The position numbers and the translations under genes are program-made. The notes beneath the pieces are model-generated. The model saw only the letters and a list, made by a program, of their open reading frames with translations. It was not told the origin of the DNA and did no database searches. Shown here piece by piece: positions 26,932 through 35,426 of a stretch of 64,000 bases of DNA. Within the stretch, counting starts at the first letter, position 1. Each line of letters opens with the position of its first letter. Source of the stretch: Erythrobacter litoralis (lineage in GTDB: Bacteria; Pseudomonadota; Alphaproteobacteria; Sphingomonadales; Sphingomonadaceae); NCBI RefSeq assembly GCF_029760855.1, contig NZ_SOSI01000003.1, positions 186,001 to 250,000 on the forward strand. The letters run 5' to 3'.

Positions 26932-27621
26932 ATGGTTCCCCTTTCGTTCGCCGATCAGGAATGGCTGCTCACCGAAGGCCGCGCGCTGTACTGGCCGCGC
27001 GAGCAGGCCTTACTGGTGGCCGACCTGCATTTGGAGAAAGGCAGCTTCTTCGCCCGCCACGGCCAGATGGTCCCGCCCTACGACAGTCGCGAGACGCTGG
27101 AACGGGTGGCGCTTGCCATTCGCGAGACGGGGGCGCGGCGGGTCATTACGCTGGGTGACAATTTCCACGACAGCGACGGTTCGACCAGGCTCGAACCCCA
27201 TGCCTGCGGCATGCTGGAGGCGCTGACCAAGGCGGTCGACTGGGTATGGATTACCGGCAACCATGATCCTGAAATGGAGGCGCGCTGCGGCGGCACGCTG
27301 GTGGAGGAGATCGAGCTCGACGGTCTGATCCTGCGCCACCGGGCGGAAAAGGGCGAGACCCGGCCCGAACTCTCCGGCCATTACCACCCGCGCCTGCAAC
27401 TCACCATCCACCGCCGCCACATCCGCCGCCCCTGCGCGGTGATCAGCGCGAACGATACAGGCGGCGGCCGCATGATCCTCCCCGCCTTCGGCGCCTATAC
27501 CGGCGGCATGAACGCCGCCGACCCGGCGATCCTGAAGGCGCTGCAACCGGCCGACCGTATCGACGCGGTGGTCCCGGCGAAGGGGCGGCTGGCGACGTTC
27601 CCGCTGTGGCGGGCGGCTTAA
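26932..27621 (+). CDS. pdeM: Ligase-associated DNA-damage-response metallophosphoesterase PdeM
   Basis: A 229-residue calcineurin-like phosphoesterase with the full metal-binding set: VADLHLEKG, LGDNFHD, GNHDP and SGHYHP. The pattern, with an N-terminal LYWPREQALLVADLHLEKGSFF block, matches the PdeM family that usually travels with an ATP-dependent DNA ligase, a DEXH helicase and an exonuclease in a DNA-repair set. Those partners are not in this window, so here the gene is separated from them or the set lies elsewhere. Confidence 0.88.
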   Translation: MVPLSFADQEWLLTEGRALYWPREQALLVADLHLEKGSFFARHGQMVPPYDSRETLERVALAIRETGARRVITLGDNFHDSDGSTRLEPHACGMLEALTKAVDWVWITGNHDPEMEARCGGTLVEEIELDGLILRHRAEKGETRPELSGHYHPRLQLTIHRRHIRRPCAVISANDTGGGRMILPAFGAYTGGMNAADPAILKALQPADRIDAVVPAKGRLATFPLWRAA

Positions 27622-27724
27622 TGTGGTTGAGGGCCGCAAGCTATAGCGGTTTGCACCCGGCTATATTAGGTCAGCAAGTAAAGTCCGCTTGTGGGGTGGA
27701 TTGCAGACATTCGGCATAAGATCC

Positions 27725-28162
27725 ATGAAAAGTCCGATGAACGACATATTCGGCGCAATTGCCGCCAAAATGGACGATACTGGCGTAGTGGCAATCTCGG
27801 AGAATGATGTATTTCAGTGGGCCACTCAGCGTGATCAAACGGCGGGCAACTTCCTCGATAGCTTTGGTTTTGAACTGGCCACCCGATTTCATCGGGGGCA
27901 ACTTTCATACGAGTTCTGTGATGAAGTTGTGAATGAGCTTTGGGTGATCTTGATTGGCTGGATTGGGAAACCTTTGAGTAAGCCGTGGCCTGACACGTTT
28001 TATGAAGTCTATGATGCATTTGACGCTGGTGAATACCATCGCAAAGAAGACAAGACCGATGACCCAGTTGGCGATTTTACCAGACCAATGATCACTCAGA
28101 TCGTCCGCAAATGCCTTAAGCGCTTTTCTGGTTCGAACGACAATCACAATGTCAGCAATTAG
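27725..28162 (+). CDS. Hypothetical protein, AT-richer than its surroundings
   Basis: A 145-residue soluble protein with no domain I recognise. The ATG at 27725 is chosen; a TTG 12 codons earlier and an ATG 4 codons later are alternatives. The sequence is acidic and aromatic in the middle (ELWVILIGWIGKPLSKPWP) with no signal peptide. Codon use is far richer in A/T-ending codons than in neighbouring genes, and the flanks are also AT-richer, which suggests acquired DNA inserted between pdeM and infC. A leftward frame at 27905-28225 with one possible membrane segment overlaps it and is less likely to be real. Confidence 0.55.
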   Translation: MKSPMNDIFGAIAAKMDDTGVVAISENDVFQWATQRDQTAGNFLDSFGFELATRFHRGQLSYEFCDEVVNELWVILIGWIGKPLSKPWPDTFYEVYDAFDAGEYHRKEDKTDDPVGDFTRPMITQIVRKCLKRFSGSNDNHNVSN

Positions 28163-28313
28163 GGTCGTAATCTGCCATTCGATCCGTGCTATCGAAACCA
28201 CCCTCCCCTGCGCCCCAAACGCCACGCCGCGCGCAAATCGGCACGCCCGCCAAAGGCCCTCTTCCGAATCTACGGAACAATGCCTACATAACGCGCCTTA
28301 TACGAAGCCCCCA

Positions 28314-28330
28314 AAGGAGAATGCCCCATA
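28314..28330 (+). promoter_or_regulatory. Ribosome binding site and AUA start of infC
   Basis: AAGGAGA at 28314-28320 is followed after 7 nt (ATGCCCC) by ATA at 28328. The first downstream ATG (28358) has no Shine-Dalgarno sequence. The ATG at 28321 abuts the AGGAGA and opens a frame that stops after nine codons. Spacing therefore points to the ATA as the true start. Confidence 0.75.
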
Positions 28331-28870
28331 GCCCGTCCACCCCGCCGTAGCACGCAGATGCCCGTCAAAAGCGGCCCGCGCTACGATAACATGATCAATG
28401 TCCCCAAGGTCCGCGTGATCGATCACGAAGGCGAGAACCGGGGCGTTATGTATACGCGCGAAGCGGTCGAAGAGGCCAACGAGCATGGCCTGAACCTCGT
28501 CGAGGTCTCGCCCAATGCCGACCCGCCGGTGTGCAAGTTCCTCGATGTCGGCAAATATCGCTACGAGGCGCAGAAGAAAGCGAACCTCGCGCGCAAGACG
28601 CAGAAGACCCAGGACATCAAAGAGGTCAAGATGCGTCCGAACATCGACGATCACGATTACGACGTCAAAATGCGCAACGTGAACAAGTTCATCGAGAACG
28701 GCGATAAGGTGAAATGCACCCTGCGCTTCCGGGGGCGCGAAATGGCGCACCAGCAGCTCGGCATGGACCTGCTCAACCGCGTGCGCGACGATACGGAAGA
28801 AATCGCCAAGGTCGAAAGCTTCCCCCGCCTCGAAGGGCGACAGATGGTGATGGTGCTCTCGCCGAAATAA
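28328..28870 (+). CDS. infC: Translation initiation factor IF-3
   Basis: A 180-residue IF-3 when started at the ATA at 28328; the first ATG would give 170 residues. The N-domain (RVIDHEGENRGVM) and C-domain (KMRPNIDDHDYDVK, FRGREMAHQQLG) are complete. IF-3 binds the 30S subunit and rejects non-standard starts. E. coli infC uses a rare AUU start, which lets IF-3 repress its own translation; an AUA start here would do the same. The sequence ATA-GCC-CGT-CCA gives the MARP-type N-terminus common in related proteins. A strong terminator follows. The usual upstream thrS is absent. Confidence 0.93.
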   Translation: MARPPRRSTQMPVKSGPRYDNMINVPKVRVIDHEGENRGVMYTREAVEEANEHGLNLVEVSPNADPPVCKFLDVGKYRYEAQKKANLARKTQKTQDIKEVKMRPNIDDHDYDVKMRNVNKFIENGDKVKCTLRFRGREMAHQQLGMDLLNRVRDDTEEIAKVESFPRLEGRQMVMVLSPK

Positions 28871-28898
28871 GCAAACCAGTAGCAGTATTTCGAAATAT

Positions 28899-28934
28899 CC
28901 GGGACTGCGTTCGGCGCAGTCCCGGTTTTCTTTT
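28899..28934 (+). terminator. Strong Rho-independent terminator after infC
   Basis: CCGGGACTGCG (28899-28909) pairs perfectly with CGCAGTCCCGG (28915-28925) around a TTCGG loop and is followed by TTTTCTTTT. It starts 28 nt past the infC stop. Confidence 0.92.
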
Positions 28935-29075
28935 ATTTGGACAGCAAATCCGATCTGATTCTTGACGGCGGGAATAGTGGATCGGCGGAACGCTTGGATG
29001 ATTCTGCAAACGTCATCGTAATCGAAGCGCCTGTGCTATCATGATAGAACAGCGAGACGTTAGTGGGGAAATCGA

Positions 29076-30230
29076 ATGATCAAGCGTTCGTCGGTATTAG
29101 TGTTTCTAAGTGGTGTTACGCTGCTCGGTGCATCGTCGCTCGAAGCGCAAAATCCGGTCGATGCGACTGCGAACATCGTCTCGGATGGCGAAACCAATTC
29201 CTTCGTTCCGCGGCCCGATGCTGCGAAGAATGACGTTTCGCTCGAATACTCGTTTCTCGACAAGGCCTTGGCTTACATGGTGCTGAGAATGGGTCCGTCC
29301 ACGCGGCAAGGGTTGGGCCGGCCCGATCCGTTGGTGGGCACCCACCACGTTTACGGCCATAAATCGCGCTTCCGTCTGGAAGGCAATCGGATCATCTTTT
29401 CCCTACTGGATCCGGAAGATTTCGCGCCCCTTGCCGAATATCGCCGCGATCTGGAACGTGTCGGCTCCGAGGTCGATATTACTAGCCTGCCGCGCAACGA
29501 GCAGCTCGCTTACTGGATCAACCTTCACAATGTTGCGGTGATCGAACAGATTGCCGCTCATTATCCTGTTGCCAGCCCCTCCCGCATCCGTGTCGGACCC
29601 AATAAGCGTCCGCTCGACGAAGCGCGGTTTATCGAAGTGGCCGGCGTCAAACTCAGCCCGAAAGACATCCGCACCGCAATCGTTTATCCGAACTGGGACG
29701 ATCCGGTTGTGATGTACGGTTTTTTCCGTGGCGAAATCGGGGGGCCTTCAATCCAGCGCACTGCCTACACCGGTGCCAACGTGCGCGCGCTGCTGAACGA
29801 ATCGGCGAACGAATTCGTGAATTCGCTGCGCGGTGTGGAAGGCAACGGCGGAACCTTGCTTGTTTCGAAAATCTATGACGAAGCCGCCGCGTTTTACTTC
29901 CCGCGAACCGAACAGGATCTGCATGCGCACCTCGCCGAGTTCGCCGAGGACGACGTTGCCGCTATCCTTGCGAGAACGAGTGCGATCGAGACGAACATTT
30001 ACGACGATGCCATCGCCGATCTGGCCGGGGGCGAACGTGAGCCCGAATACAATTACGTCGATGACAACAACCGATTCAGAGGCGTTCGCCTGACCGCTTC
30101 GATGCGCCGCATGCTGTCGGAACGCGCAAACAAATACGAAAAGCTTCGCGACCAAGGGCGGATCGGGCGGGTCATAATCCTGCCCGGCACGAGCAGCGCG
30201 GAAGAGGAAATAGCGAGCGAGGTGGACTAG
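29076..30230 (+). CDS. Secreted DUF547-domain protein
   Basis: A 384-residue protein with a Sec signal peptide (core LVFLSGVTLLGASS, cleavage near LEAQ). The central part matches DUF547, with the hallmark NEQLAYWINLHNVAVIEQI at about 145-163 and YGFFRGEIGGPSI later. DUF547 proteins are widespread in bacteria and plants, and their chemistry is not established. The gene stands alone after the infC terminator; GTGGGGAAATCG upstream offers a modest binding site. A short lipoprotein gene follows about 150 nt downstream on the same strand. Confidence 0.85.
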   Translation: MIKRSSVLVFLSGVTLLGASSLEAQNPVDATANIVSDGETNSFVPRPDAAKNDVSLEYSFLDKALAYMVLRMGPSTRQGLGRPDPLVGTHHVYGHKSRFRLEGNRIIFSLLDPEDFAPLAEYRRDLERVGSEVDITSLPRNEQLAYWINLHNVAVIEQIAAHYPVASPSRIRVGPNKRPLDEARFIEVAGVKLSPKDIRTAIVYPNWDDPVVMYGFFRGEIGGPSIQRTAYTGANVRALLNESANEFVNSLRGVEGNGGTLLVSKIYDEAAAFYFPRTEQDLHAHLAEFAEDDVAAILARTSAIETNIYDDAIADLAGGEREPEYNYVDDNNRFRGVRLTASMRRMLSERANKYEKLRDQGRIGRVIILPGTSSAEEEIASEVD

Positions 30231-30378
30231 CCTTTCCATCATTCTGCGAACGTCTTTCCCGCCTTGCTCGCGATGCAACGAGGGGGAGGCTGCGATCAAG
30301 GCCAGAAAGATCGGATTGTCCGTTTCGGAATGCGATGAACCGGGGAACGCGATATGCGCGGCCCCGGTTTTTCGATTC

Positions 30379-30963
30379 ATGACCCAACGTTTTCTCATTT
30401 CCGGCCTCGCGCTCGTCCTGCTTTCGGCCTGCAATGCCGAGCCGCAGACCTCCGATAGGGTTACGTCCGTCGATCTTGACCAGCCGGCTGCCGATGCCCC
30501 GCCCCCCTCACCGCCGCCGCCGCCCTCTCTGGCGGCGAATGCGGCGAATGACGGCCAGCCCGACCTTACGCCTGCAACTCTAACCCCCGAAGCGGAGCGG
30601 ACCGAAAAGGGCGCCCGCAACGTCCTGCTCTCCTTCGCCCGTGCCATCGAACTGGAAGAGTGGGATCAGGCCTGGGCGATGCTGGACGAAGGCAGCCAGT
30701 CCCAATGGCCGAGGGCGGAATGGGCCGGAATGTTCGACGATCTGCGCGACATAACGGTCGCCGTACCGAACGGCCGGATGGAGGGTGCGGCAGGTTCGTC
30801 CTATTACACCACCGATCTTATCATCACGGCGCAGGACGCCGACGGCCGCCCGATCCGCTACGAAGGCCCGATCGTCCTGCGGCGGTCGAACGACGTGCCG
30901 GGCGCAACCGAGGCCCAGCGCCGCTGGCATATCTACAGCCTCGACCTTTCCGCGACGCATTGA
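30379..30963 (+). CDS. Small lipoprotein, Pro-rich linker
   Basis: A 194-residue protein with a lipobox LLSAC (Cys at residue 18), a disordered linker containing a run of prolines (about 42-53) and a globular C-terminal half (about 75-194). That half resembles in outline small NTF2-like envelope domains (ARNVLLSFARAIELEEWDQAWAML), but I cannot assign a family with confidence. The ATG at 30379 keeps the lipobox in register. It lies 40 nt upstream of the CDF transporter gene and could be co-transcribed with it. Confidence 0.7.
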   Translation: MTQRFLISGLALVLLSACNAEPQTSDRVTSVDLDQPAADAPPPSPPPPPSLAANAANDGQPDLTPATLTPEAERTEKGARNVLLSFARAIELEEWDQAWAMLDEGSQSQWPRAEWAGMFDDLRDITVAVPNGRMEGAAGSSYYTTDLIITAQDADGRPIRYEGPIVLRRSNDVPGATEAQRRWHIYSLDLSATH

Positions 30964-31003
30964 GCCGTCCGGAACGCGGCAGCAACTTGCGCGCTGTCAT
31001 GTC

Positions 31004-31948
31004 GTGAAAGAAGACACGCAAGAGGCCGCAGCGGGCGACGAAACCAACGCGGTCATTCTGCGGGCCTTCCTCGCCAATCTCGGCATCGCCATTGCGAAGT
31101 TCGTCGCCGCGGCGATCACCGGCTCGTCCGCCATGCTGACCGAAGGGGTGCACAGCCTCGTCGATACGCTCAACGAAGTGCTGCTGTGGTACGGGCGCAA
31201 GCGCAGCCGCCGCCCCGCCGACGGGCTGCATCCGCTCGGCTACGGGCGCGAACTGTATTTCTGGACCGTCATCGTCGGCGTGATGATCTTCGGCGTCGGC
31301 GCGGGCGTTTCGTTCTACGAAGGGATCGAGCATATCCGCCATCCCGTGCAGACGACCCAGCCGCTGGTGGCGTTCGGCGTATTGGGCGTCGCGCTCCTCC
31401 TCGAAAGCTGGTCACTTGTGAAGGCAGTCGAGGAATTTCAGCGAACGCGCAAATCGCAATCGCTGCGCAAGGCGATCCACGACATCAAGGACATCCCGAC
31501 CCTCGCCGTCCTGCTGGAAGACAGCGCGGCGGTGATAGGCATTCTGATAGCAGCGGCCGGGATCGGCCTGGAATTGTGGTTCGACGATCCGGTGTATGAC
31601 GGCATCGCCTCCATCCTGATCGGTGTGCTGCTGGCCGGAGTCGCCGTCGTCCTCCTGCGGGAATCGAAACATCTGCTGATCGGGGAAAGCGCCGATCCCG
31701 ATTTGGTAAAGGCAATCCGTGACCTCGCTTTTGCCGAAGGCCGCATCGAACGGATCGGCGAGGTGATCGCGCTGCAACTCTCGCCCGATACGGTGATCGC
31801 AGTCGTCAGCGTCGATTTCGACGATACGCTGACGGCGCACGAGGTGGAGCGGTTGTCCGCACACCTCGAGACGCGCATCGCCTCCGAATTGCCGGATGTC
31901 GAACGCGCCTTCGTCCGCGCCGCCGGAGGGGCGGCCGCCCTTTCTTGA
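31004..31948 (+). CDS. Cation diffusion facilitator family transporter
   Basis: A 314-residue CDF protein that should export divalent metal (Zn2+, Fe2+ or similar) in exchange for protons. It starts at a GTG (31004); upstream in-frame codons overlap the lipoprotein gene. The first helix pairs contain SSAMLTEGVHSLVDTLNEVLLWYG with the metal-site H-x3-D pattern, and a matching DIKDIPTLAVLLEDSAAVIG lies later. A cytoplasmic C-terminal domain follows (from about 225). The conserved GLHPLGYGRELYFW loop is characteristic of the FieF/YdfM-like branch. Confidence 0.9.
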   Translation: MKEDTQEAAAGDETNAVILRAFLANLGIAIAKFVAAAITGSSAMLTEGVHSLVDTLNEVLLWYGRKRSRRPADGLHPLGYGRELYFWTVIVGVMIFGVGAGVSFYEGIEHIRHPVQTTQPLVAFGVLGVALLLESWSLVKAVEEFQRTRKSQSLRKAIHDIKDIPTLAVLLEDSAAVIGILIAAAGIGLELWFDDPVYDGIASILIGVLLAGVAVVLLRESKHLLIGESADPDLVKAIRDLAFAEGRIERIGEVIALQLSPDTVIAVVSVDFDDTLTAHEVERLSAHLETRIASELPDVERAFVRAAGGAAALS

Positions 31949-31989
31949 ACTGCACGGGCCTGCACGTTACATCGCGCGGGAGCGAAGCG

Positions 31990-32090
31990 GAGAGGCGTTC
32001 CTGCGGAGGTTAGGAACGGGCGCCGCCAGACCGAAACACCGGCCCCCGCCTTCCTGGGGGCGTGACACGCAGGAAGGACGTCCCTCCCCC
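31990..32090 (+). promoter_or_regulatory. Structured 5' leader with possible SD-sequestering pseudoknot
   Basis: Hairpin 1 pairs GTTCCT (31997-32002) with AGGAAC (32012-32017). Hairpin 2 pairs GCCCCC (32042-32047) with GGGGGC (32056-32061). The loop of hairpin 2 contains CCTTCCT (32049-32055), exactly complementary to AGGAAGG (32071-32077), the only Shine-Dalgarno-like sequence before the ATG at 32091. An H-type pseudoknot could therefore mask the binding site. It matches no riboswitch consensus that I can recall base for base. Confidence 0.45.
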
Positions 32091-33401
32091 ATGAGCGACA
32101 ACGATATCGATCCCACATCGCCCCGCATGGCCCCTAAGGCCGAGCCGACCAAGATCAAGGGCCGCGAACTCAAGCCCAGCACGCTGATGATGGGCCACGG
32201 CTACGATCCCGTGCTTTCGGAAGGCAGTCTGAAGCCGCCGATCTTCCTTACCAGCACCTTCGCCTTTCCCAGCGCAGCCGACGGCAAGCGCCATTTCGAA
32301 GGGATTACCGGCAAACGGCCGGGCGGTGCGGACGGCCTCGTCTATTCGCGCTTCAATGCGCCCAATCAGGAGATCCTCGAAGACCGGCTCGCGATCTGGG
32401 ATGGGGCGGAAGATGCACTGAGCTTCAGCAGCGGGATGACCGCCATCTGCGTCCTCATGCTGGCCTATGCGAGCCAGGGCGACGTGATCGTGCATTCCGG
32501 TCCGCTCTATGCGGCAAGCGAAGGCTTCGTCGCCAAGGTGCTGGCGAAGTTCGGTGTGCAGTATGTCGACTTCCCCGCCGGCGCGACGCGCGAAGAGATC
32601 GACGCTGTGCTTGAGAAGGCAAAGGACATGGCGAGCGATGCGGGCGGCAAGGTCTGCATGGTCTATCTCGAAAGCCCCGGTAATCCGACCAATGCCCTGG
32701 TCGATATCGAGGCGGTAAAGGCGGCACGCGACGAGGCGCTCGACTGGTCGTGCCCGATCGCGATCGACAACACCTTTCTCGGCCCCCTGTGGCAGCGCCC
32801 GCTCGATCACGGCGCGGATATCGTGGTCTACTCGCTGACCAAATATGTCGGCGGCCATTCCGATCTCGTGGCGGGCAGCATCGCCGGCTCGAAGAAGTGG
32901 ATGGACCCGGTGCGGTCACTGCGCAACACGATGGGCGGCATCTGCGATCCCAACACGGCGTGGATGCTGCTGCGTTCGCTGGAAACCGTGGAGTTGCGCA
33001 TGCAGCGCGCGGGCGAGAACGCGACCAAGGTCTGCGAATTCCTCGCCGGCCATGAGAAGGTGGAGGGTCTCGGCTATCTCGGCATGATCAAGGATGCACG
33101 CCAGCAGGACATCTACGAGCGGCACTGCCTCGGCGCAGGTTCGACCTTCTCGGTGTTCCTGAAGGGCGGCGAGGCAGAATGCTTCCGCTTCCTCGACAAC
33201 CTCAAGATCGCCAAGCTGGCCGTGAGCCTCGGCGGGACGGAGACGCTCGCCAGCCACCCGGCTTCGATGACGCACCTTTCGGTGGCGGAAGGCCGCCGCA
33301 CCGAACTCGGTATTTCGGACAACCTCGTGCGCATCAGCATCGGGATCGAGGACGCCGACGATCTGATCGCCGACTTCGCGCAGGCGCTGGAGACGGTTTG
33401 A
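32091..33401 (+). CDS. Cys/Met-metabolism PLP-dependent enzyme (cystathionine gamma-synthase / methionine gamma-lyase type)
   Basis: A 436-residue enzyme of the Cys_Met_Meta_PP family. The PLP-lysine motif SLTKYVGGHSD is intact, with YLESPGNPTN and AIDNTFLGPLWQRP upstream and ASHPASMTHLS near the C-terminus. Family members catalyse gamma-elimination or gamma-replacement on homoserine- or cysteine-derived amino acids; cystathionine lyase, methionine gamma-lyase and O-acyl-homoserine sulfhydrylase cannot be separated from motifs alone. It is slightly longer than usual because of an N-terminal extension of about 35 residues. The leader directly upstream has pairing potential that could regulate translation. 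Confidence 0.9.
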   Translation: MSDNDIDPTSPRMAPKAEPTKIKGRELKPSTLMMGHGYDPVLSEGSLKPPIFLTSTFAFPSAADGKRHFEGITGKRPGGADGLVYSRFNAPNQEILEDRLAIWDGAEDALSFSSGMTAICVLMLAYASQGDVIVHSGPLYAASEGFVAKVLAKFGVQYVDFPAGATREEIDAVLEKAKDMASDAGGKVCMVYLESPGNPTNALVDIEAVKAARDEALDWSCPIAIDNTFLGPLWQRPLDHGADIVVYSLTKYVGGHSDLVAGSIAGSKKWMDPVRSLRNTMGGICDPNTAWMLLRSLETVELRMQRAGENATKVCEFLAGHEKVEGLGYLGMIKDARQQDIYERHCLGAGSTFSVFLKGGEAECFRFLDNLKIAKLAVSLGGTETLASHPASMTHLSVAEGRRTELGISDNLVRISIGIEDADDLIADFAQALETV

Positions 33402-33459
33402 TCGGCAACCTGTTTCGGGGGGCGTTGCCCTACGCCGCAATGCCGGAAGGCGCCTCCCG

Positions 33460-34356
33460 ATGACCGCAATCGCCTTCCTCGCCTGCGCCGATACCCTGCC
33501 CGGTCCCGGATCGCGGCGGGGTGACGCATTCGAGCACGATCTCGAGGTGGCAGCCCTGCGACCGGCTTTTGCCGAGCGGGGGCTGAACCTGATCGAGATC
33601 GATTGGCGCGCGCCCTTCGAGGCCTTCGATGGGGTGGCGCTCGTCCTGCTCGGCACGGCGTGGGACTATCAGGACCATGCGGAGGACTTCATCGCCAGGC
33701 TCGATGCTTTGGCGGAGCGGGGGATCGCCGTGTGCAATCCGCCCGAAGTCGTGCGCTGGAATGCCGACAAGCGCTACCTGCGGGACCTCGAACGACGGGG
33801 GGCAACGATCGTGCCCACGCTATGGTTCGACGATGCGGGACGCGACGAGATCGAGTGCGCGATGGAGGCGCTTGGAGTCGGCGATGTGGTCGTGAAACGG
33901 CAGGTCGGCGCGGGCGGCCTCGGACAGCATCGCTTCTCGGCTAATGCCCTGCCCGAACAAGGCTGGCGAATGGGGCGGCCCTGCATGGTGCAGCCTTTCC
34001 TGCCGAGCATTCTCGACGAAGGCGAATTCACCTTCGTCTTCATCGATGGCACGTTCTCGCACGGTGTCCGCAAGCGTGCGGGCGACGGCGAATACCGCAT
34101 CCAGTCGCTGTTCGGCGGCCGCGAGGAAGCGTGGTCGCCCTCGGCAGACGACCGTGCGACTGCCGAAGAGGTCGTTGCCGCCCTGCCCTTCGCCGACCTG
34201 CTCTACTGCCGGATAGACATGATCCGCCTGCCGTCTGGCGAACTAGCGGTGATGGAAGCCGAAGCGATCGAGCCTTATCTCTATCCGGAACAAGGGCGCG
34301 AACTGGGAGCGAAGCTAACTTCCGGGATTACCGCTCGACTCGAAGGCGCAGGTTAG
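33460..34356 (+). CDS. ATP-grasp domain protein (RimK/DcsG-like)
   Basis: A 298-residue ATP-grasp protein. The N-terminal pre-ATP-grasp region contains GTAWDYQDHAEDF and NPPEVVRWNADKRYLRDL, patterns shared with the glutathione-synthase/RimK branch and the D-cycloserine cyclo-ligase DcsG. The nucleotide and Mg region follows: VVKRQVGAGGLG, CMVQPFLPSI, GEFTFVFIDG, and EAEAIEPYL near the end. It probably joins a carboxylate to an amine or similar nucleophile. It lies 58 nt after the PLP enzyme, and its stop overlaps the stop of the convergent PilZ gene. Confidence 0.85.
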   Translation: MTAIAFLACADTLPGPGSRRGDAFEHDLEVAALRPAFAERGLNLIEIDWRAPFEAFDGVALVLLGTAWDYQDHAEDFIARLDALAERGIAVCNPPEVVRWNADKRYLRDLERRGATIVPTLWFDDAGRDEIECAMEALGVGDVVVKRQVGAGGLGQHRFSANALPEQGWRMGRPCMVQPFLPSILDEGEFTFVFIDGTFSHGVRKRAGDGEYRIQSLFGGREEAWSPSADDRATAEEVVAALPFADLLYCRIDMIRLPSGELAVMEAEAIEPYLYPEQGRELGAKLTSGITARLEGAG

Positions 34357-34751
34357 ACCGGCCTTTTTCCGAAGCGCCGCAGCCAGTGATGGGCCTTGTC
34401 TCCGTCGGGTTCGTCGCCGCCGGATGAACCCACGGTAAGTTGCACCGCCGGCTCCTTTTCGAGCCCGAGAAAGGTCGCCGTGTTGGACCGCAGCCGCCGA
34501 TCGAAGCGTACACCGATCGTCTTGCTCTCTGCCCAGCGCACCTGACCCACGATCCGATCGCCGTTGAAGGGCTCGATCACCACGCTCGACCCGACCGTCG
34601 GCCCCGCCGTTGCGAGTTCGATCCGGCAACCGCGTTCCGTGAGATCGCGCAAGCGCGCCGATACCGGCTGCGCCGGAATACGGCATGTCAGCGCAATATC
34701 GGCCGCTTTCCGATTGGTTACGCGGCGATTGACAGGATTGGCGTCGGTCAT
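34353..34751 (-). CDS. PilZ-domain protein
   Basis: A 132-residue protein with a PilZ-like domain at about 7-100. An N-terminal arginine cluster (NRRVTNRKAADI) and the downstream DLTERGCRIE resemble the R-x3-R and D-x-S-x2-G c-di-GMP-binding motifs, with Thr in place of Ser in the second. It could be a cyclic-di-GMP receptor for motility or surface functions; binding is not certain given the altered motif. Its stop overlaps the convergent ATP-grasp gene by a few bases. Confidence 0.78.
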   Translation of the reverse strand: MTDANPVNRRVTNRKAADIALTCRIPAQPVSARLRDLTERGCRIELATAGPTVGSSVVIEPFNGDRIVGQVRWAESKTIGVRFDRRLRSNTATFLGLEKEPAVQLTVGSSGGDEPDGDKAHHWLRRFGKRPV

Positions 34752-34795
34752 GCGAAGGCCATCGCAGATAATGCCTTACAAACGGCTAACGCCGG

Positions 34796-35329
34796 TCAGC
34801 CCTTCCATTCCCGCCGTTCTTCGGCGGACTTCAGCACCTCGTAGGCGAGCTGGTACTTCTGGAAGGCTTCGGCGGCGTCCTTGTCACCCGGCTTTACGTC
34901 GGGATGGACGGCTTTGGCCTTTACCCGCCAGGCTTTCTTCACCGCATCGAAATCGGCATCGGCTTCGAGATCGAGAATATCGAGCGCGCGCATTTCGTCG
35001 GCGCTGCGGGATCCGTCACCGCTGCCGGACCAGCCATAATGCTGCGCCTCGGCATAGCCGGCATTCTCCGACTGTTCGGCCTTGGCGCGTTTCGCTTTTT
35101 CCGCCTTGTCGAGCCCCTCGAAATAATCCCACTTGGAATTGTATTCCGCGGCATGGCGCTGGCAAAAATACCAGCGATCGGGATTGTTGGGCGATTTGGG
35201 CGCGGGGCAGTCGCCCGGTTCCTCGCATCCGTGCCGGTCGCACAGGCGCACGGTCGTCGCCTCGCGGGCCGAGCCGTAGCCACGCCAGCGGGGAAAGCCC
35301 CAATCGTTGGACCGGGTCTTTCTAGCCAT
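34796..35329 (-). CDS. J-domain protein with N-terminal Cys/His region
   Basis: A 177-residue protein whose C-terminal 70 residues form a DnaJ J-domain with the required HPD in AVHPDVKPG, expected to stimulate an Hsp70 (DnaK). The N-terminal half holds several cysteines and histidines (CDRHGCEEPGDC, YFCQRHAAEY) that could bind a metal. This layout, J-domain last and Cys/His region first, is common among alphaproteobacterial DnaJ-like orphans. It sits just beyond pal on the same strand but is separated from it by a terminator-like hairpin. Confidence 0.88.
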   Translation of the reverse strand: MARKTRSNDWGFPRWRGYGSAREATTVRLCDRHGCEEPGDCPAPKSPNNPDRWYFCQRHAAEYNSKWDYFEGLDKAEKAKRAKAEQSENAGYAEAQHYGWSGSGDGSRSADEMRALDILDLEADADFDAVKKAWRVKAKAVHPDVKPGDKDAAEAFQKYQLAYEVLKSAEERREWKG

Positions 35330-35393
35330 CGGTTGTCAGGGGTAGAAACATTGCGCCCTATCTAGGCAGCGAGCCGGAAGGCGCAAGCGAAGA

Positions 35394-35419
35394 GGGGCCG
35401 CAGCACGCGCCGCGGCCCC
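35394..35419 (-). terminator. Terminator-like hairpin after pal
   Basis: GGGGCCGC (35394-35401) pairs with GCGGCCCC (35412-35419). Read leftward it lies 8 nt past the pal stop and is followed by TCTTCGCTT, so it is a plausible end of the tol-pal transcript. Confidence 0.6.
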
Positions 35420-35426
35420 CTTTGCA

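Noticed and set aside
27905..28225. Leftward 106-codon frame with a possible membrane segment over the AT-richer orphan.
   Set aside because: The rightward frame has better coding character; only one of the two is likely real.
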